Of a stretch of 8,112 bases of DNA, positions 1 through 8,112 are shown one piece after another. The stretch comes from UCB3 sp964415605 (lineage in GTDB: Bacteria; Chloroflexota; Anaerolineae; Epilineales; Epilineaceae): contig CAYQBA010000192.1 in the NCBI GenBank assembly GCA_964415605.1, positions 1 through 8,112 on the forward strand. The letters run 5' to 3'. The translations under genes and the position numbers were made by a program. The notes below the pieces were generated by a model that saw nothing but the letters and a program-made list of their open reading frames with translations, was not told where the DNA came from and made no database searches. How positions within the stretch are numbered: position 1 is the first letter of the stretch; each line of letters opens with the position of its first letter.

Positions 1-2829
<2,829 letters not shown>

Positions 2830-2851
2830 GCTTCCACCCCTTGGCCTGGGC

Positions 2852-2870
2852 CGCCCGGCCATCCCGGGCG
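2852..2870 (-). promoter_or_regulatory. Hairpin in the secA leader
   Basis: A perfect 7-bp inverted repeat, CGCCCGG and CCGGGCG separated by 5 nt, ends 22 nt upstream of the secA ATG. If transcription starts near 2936, it lies inside the roughly 107-nt leader, just above the weak G-rich ribosome site. It could influence translation of secA, but short GC palindromes are common in DNA of this composition. I saw no SecM-like arrest peptide in the leader. Confidence 0.35.
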
Positions 2871-2942
2871 ATCCCGATTGCGGCGTGCCGCGGCAATGTG
2901 GCGGCGGCCATGGCGCGCCGGCGCGGCGCGTCGAAGAGGCAC

Positions 2943-2971
2943 ATTATAGGGGGCGGCCCGGTCGCCCCCAA
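2943..2971 (-). promoter_or_regulatory. Candidate sigma70-type promoter of secA
   Basis: On the minus strand, a perfect TATAAT (-10, 2948-2943) lies 17 nt downstream of TTGGGG (-35, 2971-2966; three of six bases match TTGACA). This is the best promoter-like match I found in the window and sits in a rare AT-containing patch. It would start transcription near 2936 and give secA a leader of about 107 nt. The preceding propeller gene ends 200 bp upstream, so secA probably has its own promoter. Confidence 0.6.
2949..2969 (-). repeat. Perfect inverted repeat inside the secA promoter spacer
   Basis: GGGGGCG and CGCCCCC, separated by 7 nt, form a perfect 7-bp dyad that fills the spacer between the -10 and -35 elements and overlaps the -35. 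It could be an operator. Read on the minus strand it is also a GC hairpin followed directly by TATAATGT, so it might act as a weak intrinsic terminator for the upstream propeller transcript. There is no real T-run, which argues against an efficient terminator. Confidence 0.45.
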
Positions 2972-3169
2972 GCGCCGCCAGCAGGTGCGGCGGGCCTATC
3001 GCCAGAGGCCGACACCGCCGGAGGCCCGAGTTCTAGCGGGATTCTGGCGGGGGCGGACCGCCGGTCGCCGCCGCATCGTGCCGGGCGGCCACCATCGCCG
3101 CGCCTTCACGGGCGTGCGCCGTGGCGATCGGCGCCGCCCGCGGGGGATCGACCGGGCGTGAATCCGCGC

Positions 3170-4297
3170 TCAACGCCGCCGCGGCGCGCCGAGGGGGACC
3201 CACGCCCGCCGGCCCACGACGCCGGCTGGCGTCGCGAACCACACGTTGCCGTAGGCGTCGGCCGCGATGGCGCGGACCTCGGCCGTGCCGAGACCCGCGG
3301 CCGCATCGGGCCGCCACCGCCCGTCCGGGGCCAGGACGCTCGCGCCGCGGTCGAGTGTCCCGAACCAGACGTGGCCGTCGGCGTCGATCGCGATCGACCG
3401 GATCGCGTCCGAGGCCAGACCGTCGGCCACGCGAAGCGTGCGCCACGCCCCGTCCCGGGTGCGCCGGCTGACCCCGTGCGCCGTCGTGCCGATCCACGCC
3501 GTGCCGGCCGCGTCGACGGCGATGGCCCGGACGTCGTCCGACGCCAGCCCGTCGCGCGTGGTCAGCCCGGTGAAGCGGCCTTGCCACAGCACGCTGACGC
3601 CGGCGTCGCCGGTGCCGAACCACGCCCGGCGATCGGGCTCGACGAAGATGGCCCGCACGTTGTCGGAGCCCAGGCCCTGGGCCGTGCTGAACGCCACGCG
3701 GCGCCCGTTGGCCGACATGCGCGAGACACCGGCGTGCGGCGTGCCGAACCACGTGTCGCCCACCGCGTCGGTGAAGATGGTCTGGATGGTGTTGGACACC
3801 AGGAAGTTGTCCACGGTGTACGGGTGCCAGCGCCCCGCCGGGTCCAGCATGCTGACGCCGCTGCCCGCCGTGCCGAACCACACGTTCCCGTCGCGGCTCT
3901 CGGCCACGGCGGTCACATCGTCCGACGCCAGGCCGCCGTCCGACTGGCGCATGACGCGCAGCGTGCCGTTCCAGGCCCGGTGCGCCGCGCCGCCGGCGGT
4001 CGCGATCCACGGCTCGCCGCGCGCATCCACCGCCACCGCGCGCACGTCGTCCGACGGCAGGCCGCCGGCAGCGGTCGCGCTGATCCACTCGGGCGGCGTC
4101 ACCGGCACGCGGTCGACGCCATGGACGACGAGCGGGAACCACCCGCGCGCCTCGAGCGTCGTCTGCGCGTGCACCGGCCCGGGGGCCGGCGTCCCCGCAG
4201 GCGGCCGGGCCAGGGCGGCCATCACGGCTGTCGCCGCGACCAGCACGGCCGTGGTCGAACGCGATCCGCGCGGGCCGGGGCGGATATGCGGACGCAT
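3170..4297 (-). CDS. Secreted seven-repeat beta-propeller protein (two-component regulator propeller type)
   Basis: 375 residues. An N-terminal signal peptide (basic start, hydrophobic TTAVLVAATAVMAALA around 15-30, likely cleavage after VHA at 44) sends it out of the cytoplasm. Seven repeats follow with a spacing of 42-43 residues, starting near 79, 122, 165, 208, 250, 293 and 335. Each has a form like GLASDDVRAIAVDAAG.AWIGT..GVS (IAT, FGT, FGT, FGT, IGT, FGT, FAT at the signature site). This matches the Reg_prop repeat (PF07494 type) found in the sensor part of hybrid two-component regulators. Seven repeats should close one seven-bladed propeller. There is no kinase, membrane anchor or other output domain, so it probably acts alone as a binding or scaffold protein outside the membrane; the ligand is unknown. 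The segment GWFPLVVHG (52-60) resembles a 'LPLV' element I associate with secreted Chloroflexota proteins. The start is supported by GGAGG (4308-4304) 6 nt upstream of ATG. Confidence 0.88.
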   Translation of the reverse strand: MRPHIRPGPRGSRSTTAVLVAATAVMAALARPPAGTPAPGPVHAQTTLEARGWFPLVVHGVDRVPVTPPEWISATAAGGLPSDDVRAVAVDARGEPWIATAGGAAHRAWNGTLRVMRQSDGGLASDDVTAVAESRDGNVWFGTAGSGVSMLDPAGRWHPYTVDNFLVSNTIQTIFTDAVGDTWFGTPHAGVSRMSANGRRVAFSTAQGLGSDNVRAIFVEPDRRAWFGTGDAGVSVLWQGRFTGLTTRDGLASDDVRAIAVDAAGTAWIGTTAHGVSRRTRDGAWRTLRVADGLASDAIRSIAIDADGHVWFGTLDRGASVLAPDGRWRPDAAAGLGTAEVRAIAADAYGNVWFATPAGVVGRRAWVPLGAPRRR

Positions 4298-4303
4298 GGG
4301 GGG

Positions 4304-4308
4304 CCTCC
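4304..4308 (-). promoter_or_regulatory. Shine-Dalgarno site of the propeller gene
   Basis: GGAGG on the minus strand, 6 nt before the ATG at 4297. It is the clearest ribosome-binding site of the window and fixes this start. Neither CHAD nor the glycosyltransferase start has a comparable site. Confidence 0.75.
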
Positions 4309-4322
4309 GTGGTGGGCAATCA

Positions 4323-4350
4323 ACCGGCGCGGTCCATCGGGTGCGCCGGT
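4323..4350 (-). repeat. 8-bp inverted repeat just downstream of the propeller promoter
   Basis: ACCGGCGC and GCGCCGGT are perfect complements separated by 12 nt. The repeat directly abuts the TATGAT -10 element (4356-4351), so it covers the likely transcription start. It could be an operator, or a hairpin at the extreme 5' end of the mRNA, ending about 14 nt before the Shine-Dalgarno site. Confidence 0.5.
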
Positions 4351-4379
4351 ATCATACGCCCCCCGGGCCTGGAAGTCGA
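4351..4379 (-). promoter_or_regulatory. Candidate promoter of the propeller gene
   Basis: On the minus strand TCGACT (4379-4374, four of six matches to TTGACA) is followed after 17 nt by TATGAT (4356-4351, five of six matches to TATAAT). It sits in the 132-bp gap after the CHAD stop and would give a leader of about 45 nt. This suggests the propeller gene is transcribed on its own as well as, or instead of, by readthrough from the CHAD gene. Confidence 0.5.
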
Positions 4380-4429
4380 TCGTCGAACGCGATGCCGAGG
4401 CCGCGGCGCGCGGGCCGGGGCCGGTGCCG

Positions 4430-5464
4430 TCACGCCCCCCCGGCGTCGCGATCGACCGGCTTGAACAGCCGCCGCATGCGCACCCGGTTGGCGGGCCGGT
4501 CGAACACCTTGAAGCGGCGCGCGAAGCGCCGGCGTTCCGCGGCCTGCTCGCCGTCCAGGCCGGCCTGCAGCCGGCCCATCGCCAGCAGCGCCGCGGCCGT
4601 GTCGACGGCTTCGGCCCGCATGGCCGCGCCATACGCGGCCAGCGCGGCCTGCTGGACCGCCGCGTCGTTGAACGCGCCGAGGTTGTCCTGCAGCCGCTTG
4701 AGACCCGCGATCACGCGCGGCAGGTCGTTGTCCGGGTAGAGCGGCTGGAAGAGCTCGACGAGGTAGCGCAGCTTCTTGCACGCGATGCGCAGCGCGTGCA
4801 GCGCCTCGGGCGGCGACGCGGCCCCGATGGCGCGCCCGCCGTCGCGGACGCGGCGATACGCCTTCCAGATCCGCTCGTCCGCCACGTCGCGGGCGGGCCG
4901 CCCGGCGTCGGGGGTGTCCGGCGCCGGCACTGGCGGCGGAGACGGATCGTCGAGCAAGGCTCGCCAGCCGTCGACCAGCGCACGGTAGCGCGCGCCGTCG
5001 AGCACGGCCACCAGGCGCGCCTGCTCCACGGCCTGGTGGGCGACCAGGAAGGCGTCGAGCGGATCGAGGTCGGCGCGCACCGCTTCTGGCAAGCGATCGC
5101 GGAGGCCCGGCAGCGCCAGCCGGAGCACGTCGAGGTCGCGCTTGGGGCCCGTGACCTCGCCCAGCCAGCCGAACTCGCTCCGGAAGGGGTCGACGAGGCC
5201 CGGCGGCAGCACGCCCCGGAGCTGCCCGAGCCCGGTCCGGGTGCGGCGGATCGCCACGCGGAAGTCGTGCAGCGCCTCGGGGTCGCTGCCGTCGCGCACG
5301 CCGGGCTCGTGCGCCTGCATCGTGTCCAGCAGACCGCGGTACACCGCACGGACGACGGTCTCCGCGCAGTCATCGGGCCATCCCGCCGGGCCCAATGCGG
5401 GCAGCGCGTCGGGGGAGACGTTGGGCATCGCGACGGCGTCCGGCACCGGGATTGACTCGCTCAT
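4430..5464 (-). CDS. CHAD domain-containing protein (probable polyphosphate-binding)
   Basis: 344 residues from the ATG at 5464 (MSESIPVPDA). An upstream in-frame ATG at 5674 would add 70 residues of Arg/Ala-rich sequence with no domain character, so I reject it. CHAD (conserved histidine alpha-helical domain) is visible as two helical halves. The first has LHDFRVAIRRTRTGL (65-79, His66 and a basic face) and later GPKRDLDVLRLAL (106-118). The second has ALHALRIACKKLRYLVELF (221-239, His223) and LKRLQDNLGAFNDAAV (255-270). The halves are separated by a Pro/Asp-rich loop (about 172-192). CHAD proteins are known to bind inorganic polyphosphate through these basic residues and to localise to polyphosphate granules; no enzyme activity is expected from CHAD itself. 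No CYTH (triphosphatase) domain is fused and none is encoded nearby. There is no signal peptide, so it is cytoplasmic. No clear Shine-Dalgarno precedes the start, which raises the possibility of a short-leader or leaderless mRNA. Confidence 0.9.
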   Translation of the reverse strand: MSESIPVPDAVAMPNVSPDALPALGPAGWPDDCAETVVRAVYRGLLDTMQAHEPGVRDGSDPEALHDFRVAIRRTRTGLGQLRGVLPPGLVDPFRSEFGWLGEVTGPKRDLDVLRLALPGLRDRLPEAVRADLDPLDAFLVAHQAVEQARLVAVLDGARYRALVDGWRALLDDPSPPPVPAPDTPDAGRPARDVADERIWKAYRRVRDGGRAIGAASPPEALHALRIACKKLRYLVELFQPLYPDNDLPRVIAGLKRLQDNLGAFNDAAVQQAALAAYGAAMRAEAVDTAAALLAMGRLQAGLDGEQAAERRRFARRFKVFDRPANRVRMRRLFKPVDRDAGGA

Positions 5465-5664
5465 GGTGAAGGGGGCGACGGCGTTTGCGGGCACGCGTCG
5501 GATTCCGCGCCCGGCGACCGTCGGGTTACAATAGCACAGGCGCGGCCGCCGGGCGCGGCGCCTCTGTAAAGACGCCATCCGCCACGGCGGCACGCCGGGC
5601 TGGGTCGCACCCGGTGCCCGGGTCGCGACGCACCGCTGCCGTTCCCAATCCCCTCGAGCCCTCC
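5465..5664. promoter_or_regulatory. Divergent intergenic region, CHAD / glycosyltransferase
   Basis: 200 bp between two divergent starts. The only AT-rich island is GGTTACAATAG near 5524-5534. On the plus strand it offers TACAAT (5527-5532, five of six matches to TATAAT), which would give the glycosyltransferase a leader of about 125 nt. On the minus strand it offers TGCTATTGT (an extended -10 form), which would give CHAD a leader of about 55 nt. I found no convincing -35 for either. A GC-rich imperfect hairpin follows (ACAGGCGC at 5536-5543 with GCGCCTCTGT at 5558-5567). The rest shows nothing identifiable. Confidence 0.35.
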
Positions 5665-7701
5665 ATGCCGCCAAGACCCGACCATCGCCGCGACGTGACG
5701 TTCTGGGCCACGGCCATCGTGCTCACCGTGGGCGCCGCCGCCTGGCTGACGCGGCACATGACGCTGCTGCAGTGGGACAACGACGAGGGGCTCTTCACGA
5801 TGGCCGGGCTGGCCGTCGCGGACGGCCATCGGCTGTACAGCGAGGTGTGGATGGACCATCCGCCGGGCACGAGCTTTGCGCTGGCGGCCGCGTTCCGGGC
5901 TTTTGGCGCCACCCTGCCCGTCGCGCGGGGGACGACGCTGGCGCTGACCTTGCCGGGGCTGCTCGCGGCCGCGGTGGTGGCCCGCCGGCTGGGCGGCGCG
6001 GCCGCCGGCATCGCCGCGATCCTGCTGCTCGTCCTCTCGCCGCACTTCTCTTGGCTGTCGCGGAGCATCAACCAGGACCTGCCGTCGATGGCGTTCGGCG
6101 TCTGCGTCCTGGCGGCCGTCTGGCGCGCCGCCGACGGCGGCCGGCGCGCCTGGCTGGGGCTCGGCGGCCTGCTGCTCGGGCTCGGGCTCTCGCTCAAGCT
6201 GAGCCCCGTCGTCGTCGCGCCGCCGATCGCGGTGCTGCTCGTCGCCCGCGCCTACAGGGTCGCGGCCCACGCACAACCGCAGCTTGCCGGCGGCGCGACC
6301 ACGGACGCCGGGGACCGGCGCCGCACCGCCGCGGCCGTGCTCACGAGCCTGGCGCGCGATGCCGCCACCCTGGCCGCACCGCTCGCCGCCGTCGTCGCCG
6401 CGTGGTTCCTCGTCGCGCCACCCGGCCGCGTGGCCTACGGCGTGTTCGGGACGATCGCCGCCGCGCGCCGCGCGTTCCCCGACCGGTCCGCCGAGTACGC
6501 CGACTGGCTGGTCCGCGAGAACCTGCTGGACGAGAACCTGGGGCTGGTGATCCTGGCCGCGGCCGGCCTGGCCTGGCTGGCGCGCCGCCAGCCCACCGCC
6601 GCCGTGGCCATGGGGGCCTGGTGCGCGGTCACCGGCTGGTCCCTGATCACGCAGCGGCCAATGTGGCCGAAGCACCACTGGAGCCTCGTGCTTTGGCCGC
6701 TGGCGATCCTGGCCGGCGCCGGCCTGGCGGCATCCGCCGGGACCGTGGCCGGCGGTTGGCGAGGGATCCGGCGCCGCGCCGGACCGCCTCGGCTGGCGGA
6801 CGACCGACCGATCGACCCCATGAAGAAGGGCAACCCCCGCCACGCCGCGCTCGGCGGGCTGGCTCTCGCCGCCTGGCTGGCGACGACACCGGACACGGCG
6901 GCGCGGCTGGCGGCCCTGGTCGAGCCCAAGCAGTTCGGCGCCATGGCCTACGGCGCCGAGTGGATCGCCCGCCATACCCCGCCGGGCACGGCCGTGATCT
7001 CCGACAGCGGCATGGTCGCGTTCCTCGCCGGCCGGCGGATCCCGCCGGGGGTGGCGACGGTGTCGTCCAAGCGCATCCGCATCGGCGACCTCACCGGCGC
7101 GGACCTCGCCGCCGCCGCCGAGTCACCGCGGGTGGCCGCCGTCCTCTTCTGGAACGACCAGCTCCAGGACTTCCCGGACTTCATGGCGTGGCTGCCGACG
7201 CGGTTCGTCCGGGCGGAGCGGGTGGGCGACAGCCGCGAGATCTGGCGCCGGTTCGACCCGGCGGAGGTCCGCAGACGGCAACCCGCCACGGTCTTCGACG
7301 TCGCCATGCTCGAGGGCTTCGATCTCGGGGGTGCCGGCGAAGTGACCGCGCGCCCCGGCGCGCGCGTCCCGCTGACGCTCTACTGGCGCGCCGCCGGACC
7401 GACGCCCGCGGACCTTACGGTGTTCGTGCACCTCGCCGACCCCACGGACCGGACGGTGGCCCAGGCCGACGGCCCGCCGGCCGGCGGCGAGTGGCCGTCA
7501 TCCGCGTGGGTACCGGGCCAGATCGTGATCGACCGCCGCGACCTCGTCATCCCACGGGAGGCGGCGCCCGGCCCGTACCGCGTCCGCGTGGGGTTCTACG
7601 ACCCGGCCACCGCCGCCCGCGCCGGCGCCGGGCGCCCCGACGGCACGCTCTGGCCGGATGGCGCGGTGGAGCTGGCGGGGACGATCATGGTCAGGGAGTA
7701 A
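5665..7701 (+). CDS. GT-C membrane glycosyltransferase, ArnT/PMT (GT39/GT83-like) family, with C-terminal beta-rich domain
   Basis: 678 residues from the ATG at 5665. An in-frame ATG at 5485 would add 60 low-complexity residues and lies upstream of the candidate -10. The first membrane segment is at 11-29. The first outside loop carries WDNDEG (37-42), the acidic motif position of the GT-C fold, followed by YSEVWMDHPPG (58-68), typical of PMT_2-like enzymes. About a dozen membrane segments run to residue 407, including 92-108, 140-154, 163-196, 233-252, 291-330 and 339-357. Two Arg-rich loops (197-232 and 361-392) are probably cytoplasmic. The soluble part has a region at 425-535 (AEWIARHTPPGTAVISDSG) and a beta-sandwich-like tail (about 545-678) with FVHLADP, SSAWVPGQIVIDRRDLVIP and PGPYRVRVGFYDPAT. 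Such enzymes transfer a sugar from a polyprenyl-phosphate donor to a lipid, glycan or protein acceptor on the outer face of the membrane; neither donor nor acceptor can be told from sequence. It is transcribed divergently from CHAD. No clear Shine-Dalgarno precedes the ATG. Confidence 0.88.
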   Translation: MPPRPDHRRDVTFWATAIVLTVGAAAWLTRHMTLLQWDNDEGLFTMAGLAVADGHRLYSEVWMDHPPGTSFALAAAFRAFGATLPVARGTTLALTLPGLLAAAVVARRLGGAAAGIAAILLLVLSPHFSWLSRSINQDLPSMAFGVCVLAAVWRAADGGRRAWLGLGGLLLGLGLSLKLSPVVVAPPIAVLLVARAYRVAAHAQPQLAGGATTDAGDRRRTAAAVLTSLARDAATLAAPLAAVVAAWFLVAPPGRVAYGVFGTIAAARRAFPDRSAEYADWLVRENLLDENLGLVILAAAGLAWLARRQPTAAVAMGAWCAVTGWSLITQRPMWPKHHWSLVLWPLAILAGAGLAASAGTVAGGWRGIRRRAGPPRLADDRPIDPMKKGNPRHAALGGLALAAWLATTPDTAARLAALVEPKQFGAMAYGAEWIARHTPPGTAVISDSGMVAFLAGRRIPPGVATVSSKRIRIGDLTGADLAAAAESPRVAAVLFWNDQLQDFPDFMAWLPTRFVRAERVGDSREIWRRFDPAEVRRRQPATVFDVAMLEGFDLGGAGEVTARPGARVPLTLYWRAAGPTPADLTVFVHLADPTDRTVAQADGPPAGGEWPSSAWVPGQIVIDRRDLVIPREAAPGPYRVRVGFYDPATAARAGAGRPDGTLWPDGAVELAGTIMVRE

Positions 7702-7793
7702 CAGACACATCCGCCGGCGCGAATCAGACGCATGGGGAGGACGGCGTGAGCCATGGATGCGGCGCCGCTGCGACCCCCACCCCCGGCGCCGAA

Positions 7794-7938
7794 CTGTGCA
7801 TTACGCAGATGGTCGACGTTGGGGCCGCCCGTGACCCAGGGCGTCGCCCTGGGCTGAAATTGACGCTGCCCCTTCAGGGCGAAAACAGCAGACGGCGCCA
7901 ACAGTTGCCCCGAGCCCAACAACCTGCGCAATGCACAG
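7794..7938. repeat. Structured intergenic repeat with near-perfect terminal inverted repeats
   Basis: The left end CTGTGCATTACGCAG (7794-7808) and the right end CTGCGCAATGCACAG (7924-7938) are inverted repeats matching at 14 of 15 positions. After a symmetric 12-nt weakly matched stretch on each side, GGGGC (7821-7825) pairs with GCCCC (7907-7911). The centre holds the perfect hairpin at 7835-7853 and a smaller one, GCCC-5-GCCC complement, at 7868-7880. The whole unit could fold into one branched cruciform or RNA. The motif pair 'CCCAGGGCGTCGCCCTGGG...GCCCCTTCAGGGCG' resembles repeats I remember from intergenic DNA of Planctomycetes and Chloroflexota, often mis-annotated as small hypothetical proteins. 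It may be a REP- or MITE-like non-autonomous element; no transposase gene is present here. Confidence 0.65.
7835..7853. repeat. Perfect 8-bp hairpin inside the repeat element
   Basis: CCCAGGGC and GCCCTGGG flank the loop GTC (7843-7845). It is the core palindrome of the 7794-7938 element. It is not followed by a T-tract, so it is unlikely to be an intrinsic terminator. Confidence 0.7.
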
Positions 7939-7953
7939 GCCCCCAAAGGGGCC
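7938..7953. repeat. 6-bp hairpin at the right border of the repeat
   Basis: GGCCCC and GGGGCC flank the loop CAAA (7944-7947). It overlaps the last base of the right terminal inverted repeat and may be part of the same unit, making the element about 160 bp. Confidence 0.55.
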
Positions 7954-7957
7954 AGGG

Positions 7958-7981
7958 AACGGACGGCCTCGCCGTGCCGTT
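7958..7981. repeat. 10-bp hairpin with one bulge
   Basis: AACGGACGGC (7958-7967) pairs with GCCGT (7971-7975) plus CCGTT (7977-7981), with one bulged G (7976) and a CTC loop. It starts 4 nt after the preceding hairpin. It may belong to the repeat or stabilise the 3' end of the glycosyltransferase mRNA, but there is no T-run. Confidence 0.5.
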
Positions 7982-8112
7982 CGATCCACTCCCGCCCACG
8001 GCGCCTCGCCATCCTCTACCTGGTCCTCGTGCGTCGCGTCGCCCACGCCACAGCCGCCCTTTGGCAGGTGCCCCCTTCTCCCTCCGGATAGAGGCGGGCT
8101 CGCTTTAGGGGG

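Larger units (their letters stand above)
2830..3169. other. Intergenic region between the propeller gene and secA
   Basis: These 340 bp hold the secA promoter, its spacer dyad and the leader hairpin. The stretch 2972-3169 has no gene I can support: reading frames cross it on both strands, but they are low-complexity Arg/Pro/Gly-rich translations typical of non-coding GC-rich DNA. A small imperfect hairpin (3052-3069, seven pairs with one bulged G) lies about 100 nt after the propeller stop and has no T-tract. I see no tRNA fold. Confidence 0.6.
7702..8112. other. Gene-free region after the glycosyltransferase
   Basis: 411 bp to the right edge with no frame I would call a gene; the available translations are short and low-complexity or are artefacts of the repeat. 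Base composition is less GC-extreme than in the genes. It holds the structured repeat 7794-7953, a strong hairpin at 7958-7981 and an edge-truncated inverted repeat (CCCCCT 8071-8076 with AGGGGG 8107-8112, inner CCTC/GAGG). No T-run follows any hairpin, so no classical intrinsic terminator is visible for the glycosyltransferase. Confidence 0.6.

Noticed and set aside
2841..3161. A 106-codon plus-strand frame in the gap between the propeller gene and secA.
   Set aside because: It covers the secA promoter, has no ribosome site, and its Arg-rich translation matches no family I recognise.
5485..5664. A 60-residue N-terminal extension of the glycosyltransferase from the ATG at 5485.
   Set aside because: The extension is low-complexity, lies before the first membrane segment and starts upstream of the candidate -10.
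5465..5674. A 70-residue N-terminal extension of the CHAD protein.
   Set aside because: It is Arg/Ala/Pro-rich with no domain character and would overlap the divergent promoter region.
7835..7981. Intrinsic terminator for the glycosyltransferase.
   Set aside because: The hairpins are strong, but none is followed by a T-run on either strand, and the first lies more than 130 nt after the stop codon.
7794..7981. CRISPR array.
   Set aside because: The structure consists of inverted repeats, not regularly spaced direct repeats with unique spacers.
7801..8046. An 81-codon minus-strand frame across the repeat element.
   Set aside because: The translation follows the repeat (phrases such as FRPEGA and ISAQGDALG), a pattern I associate with spurious proteins called on such elements, not with a real gene.
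5772..8108. A 778-codon plus-strand frame overlapping the glycosyltransferase.
   Set aside because: It is a frame shadow, almost wholly Arg/Pro/Gly/Ala. The glycosyltransferase frame has clear membrane segments and motifs.

Overview
This is a very GC-rich window (strong G/C preference at third codon positions; long spurious open frames on the opposite strands). It carries four protein genes. Three run leftward on the minus strand: a CHAD-domain protein, a secreted seven-repeat beta-propeller protein, and secA, which runs off the left edge. One runs rightward on the plus strand: a GT-C type membrane glycosyltransferase. There is no phage, CRISPR, rRNA or tRNA signal.

Layout. 1-2829 (-): SecA, 943 codons visible, missing only the last part of its C-terminal zinc-binding tail and the stop. 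2830-3169: intergenic, with a good sigma70-type promoter for secA (TTGGGG-17-TATAAT) whose spacer is a perfect inverted repeat, plus a leader hairpin before the secA start. 3170-4297 (-): signal-peptide protein made of seven Reg_prop-like propeller repeats, with its own Shine-Dalgarno sequence, a candidate promoter (TCGACT-17-TATGAT) and an adjacent 8-bp dyad. 4430-5464 (-): CHAD protein, probably polyphosphate-associated. 5465-5664: divergent intergenic region with one small AT-rich island. 5665-7701 (+): ArnT/PMT-like glycosyltransferase with a soluble C-terminal beta-rich domain. 7702-8112: no convincing gene, but a structured intergenic repeat of about 145-160 bp with near-perfect terminal inverted repeats and internal hairpins, followed by further hairpins.

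Organism. The GC content, the long-insert form of SecA, the glycosyltransferase with a 'WVPGQIVID...PGPYRVRVGFYDPAT' tail, and the 'GWFPLVVHG' segment after the propeller signal peptide together suggest Chloroflexota. This is inferred from remembered family patterns, not from a search.

Functionally the genes look like independent units that share a cell-envelope theme (protein export, a secreted sensor-like propeller, envelope glycosylation). They do not look like a dedicated operon, because each of the three minus-strand genes is separated by 130-340 bp and two have their own promoter-like sequence. I see no clear evidence of a new multi-gene system. The most unusual items are the structured repeat at the right end, the dyads placed on two promoters, and the loss of one zinc-ligand cysteine in the SecA tail.
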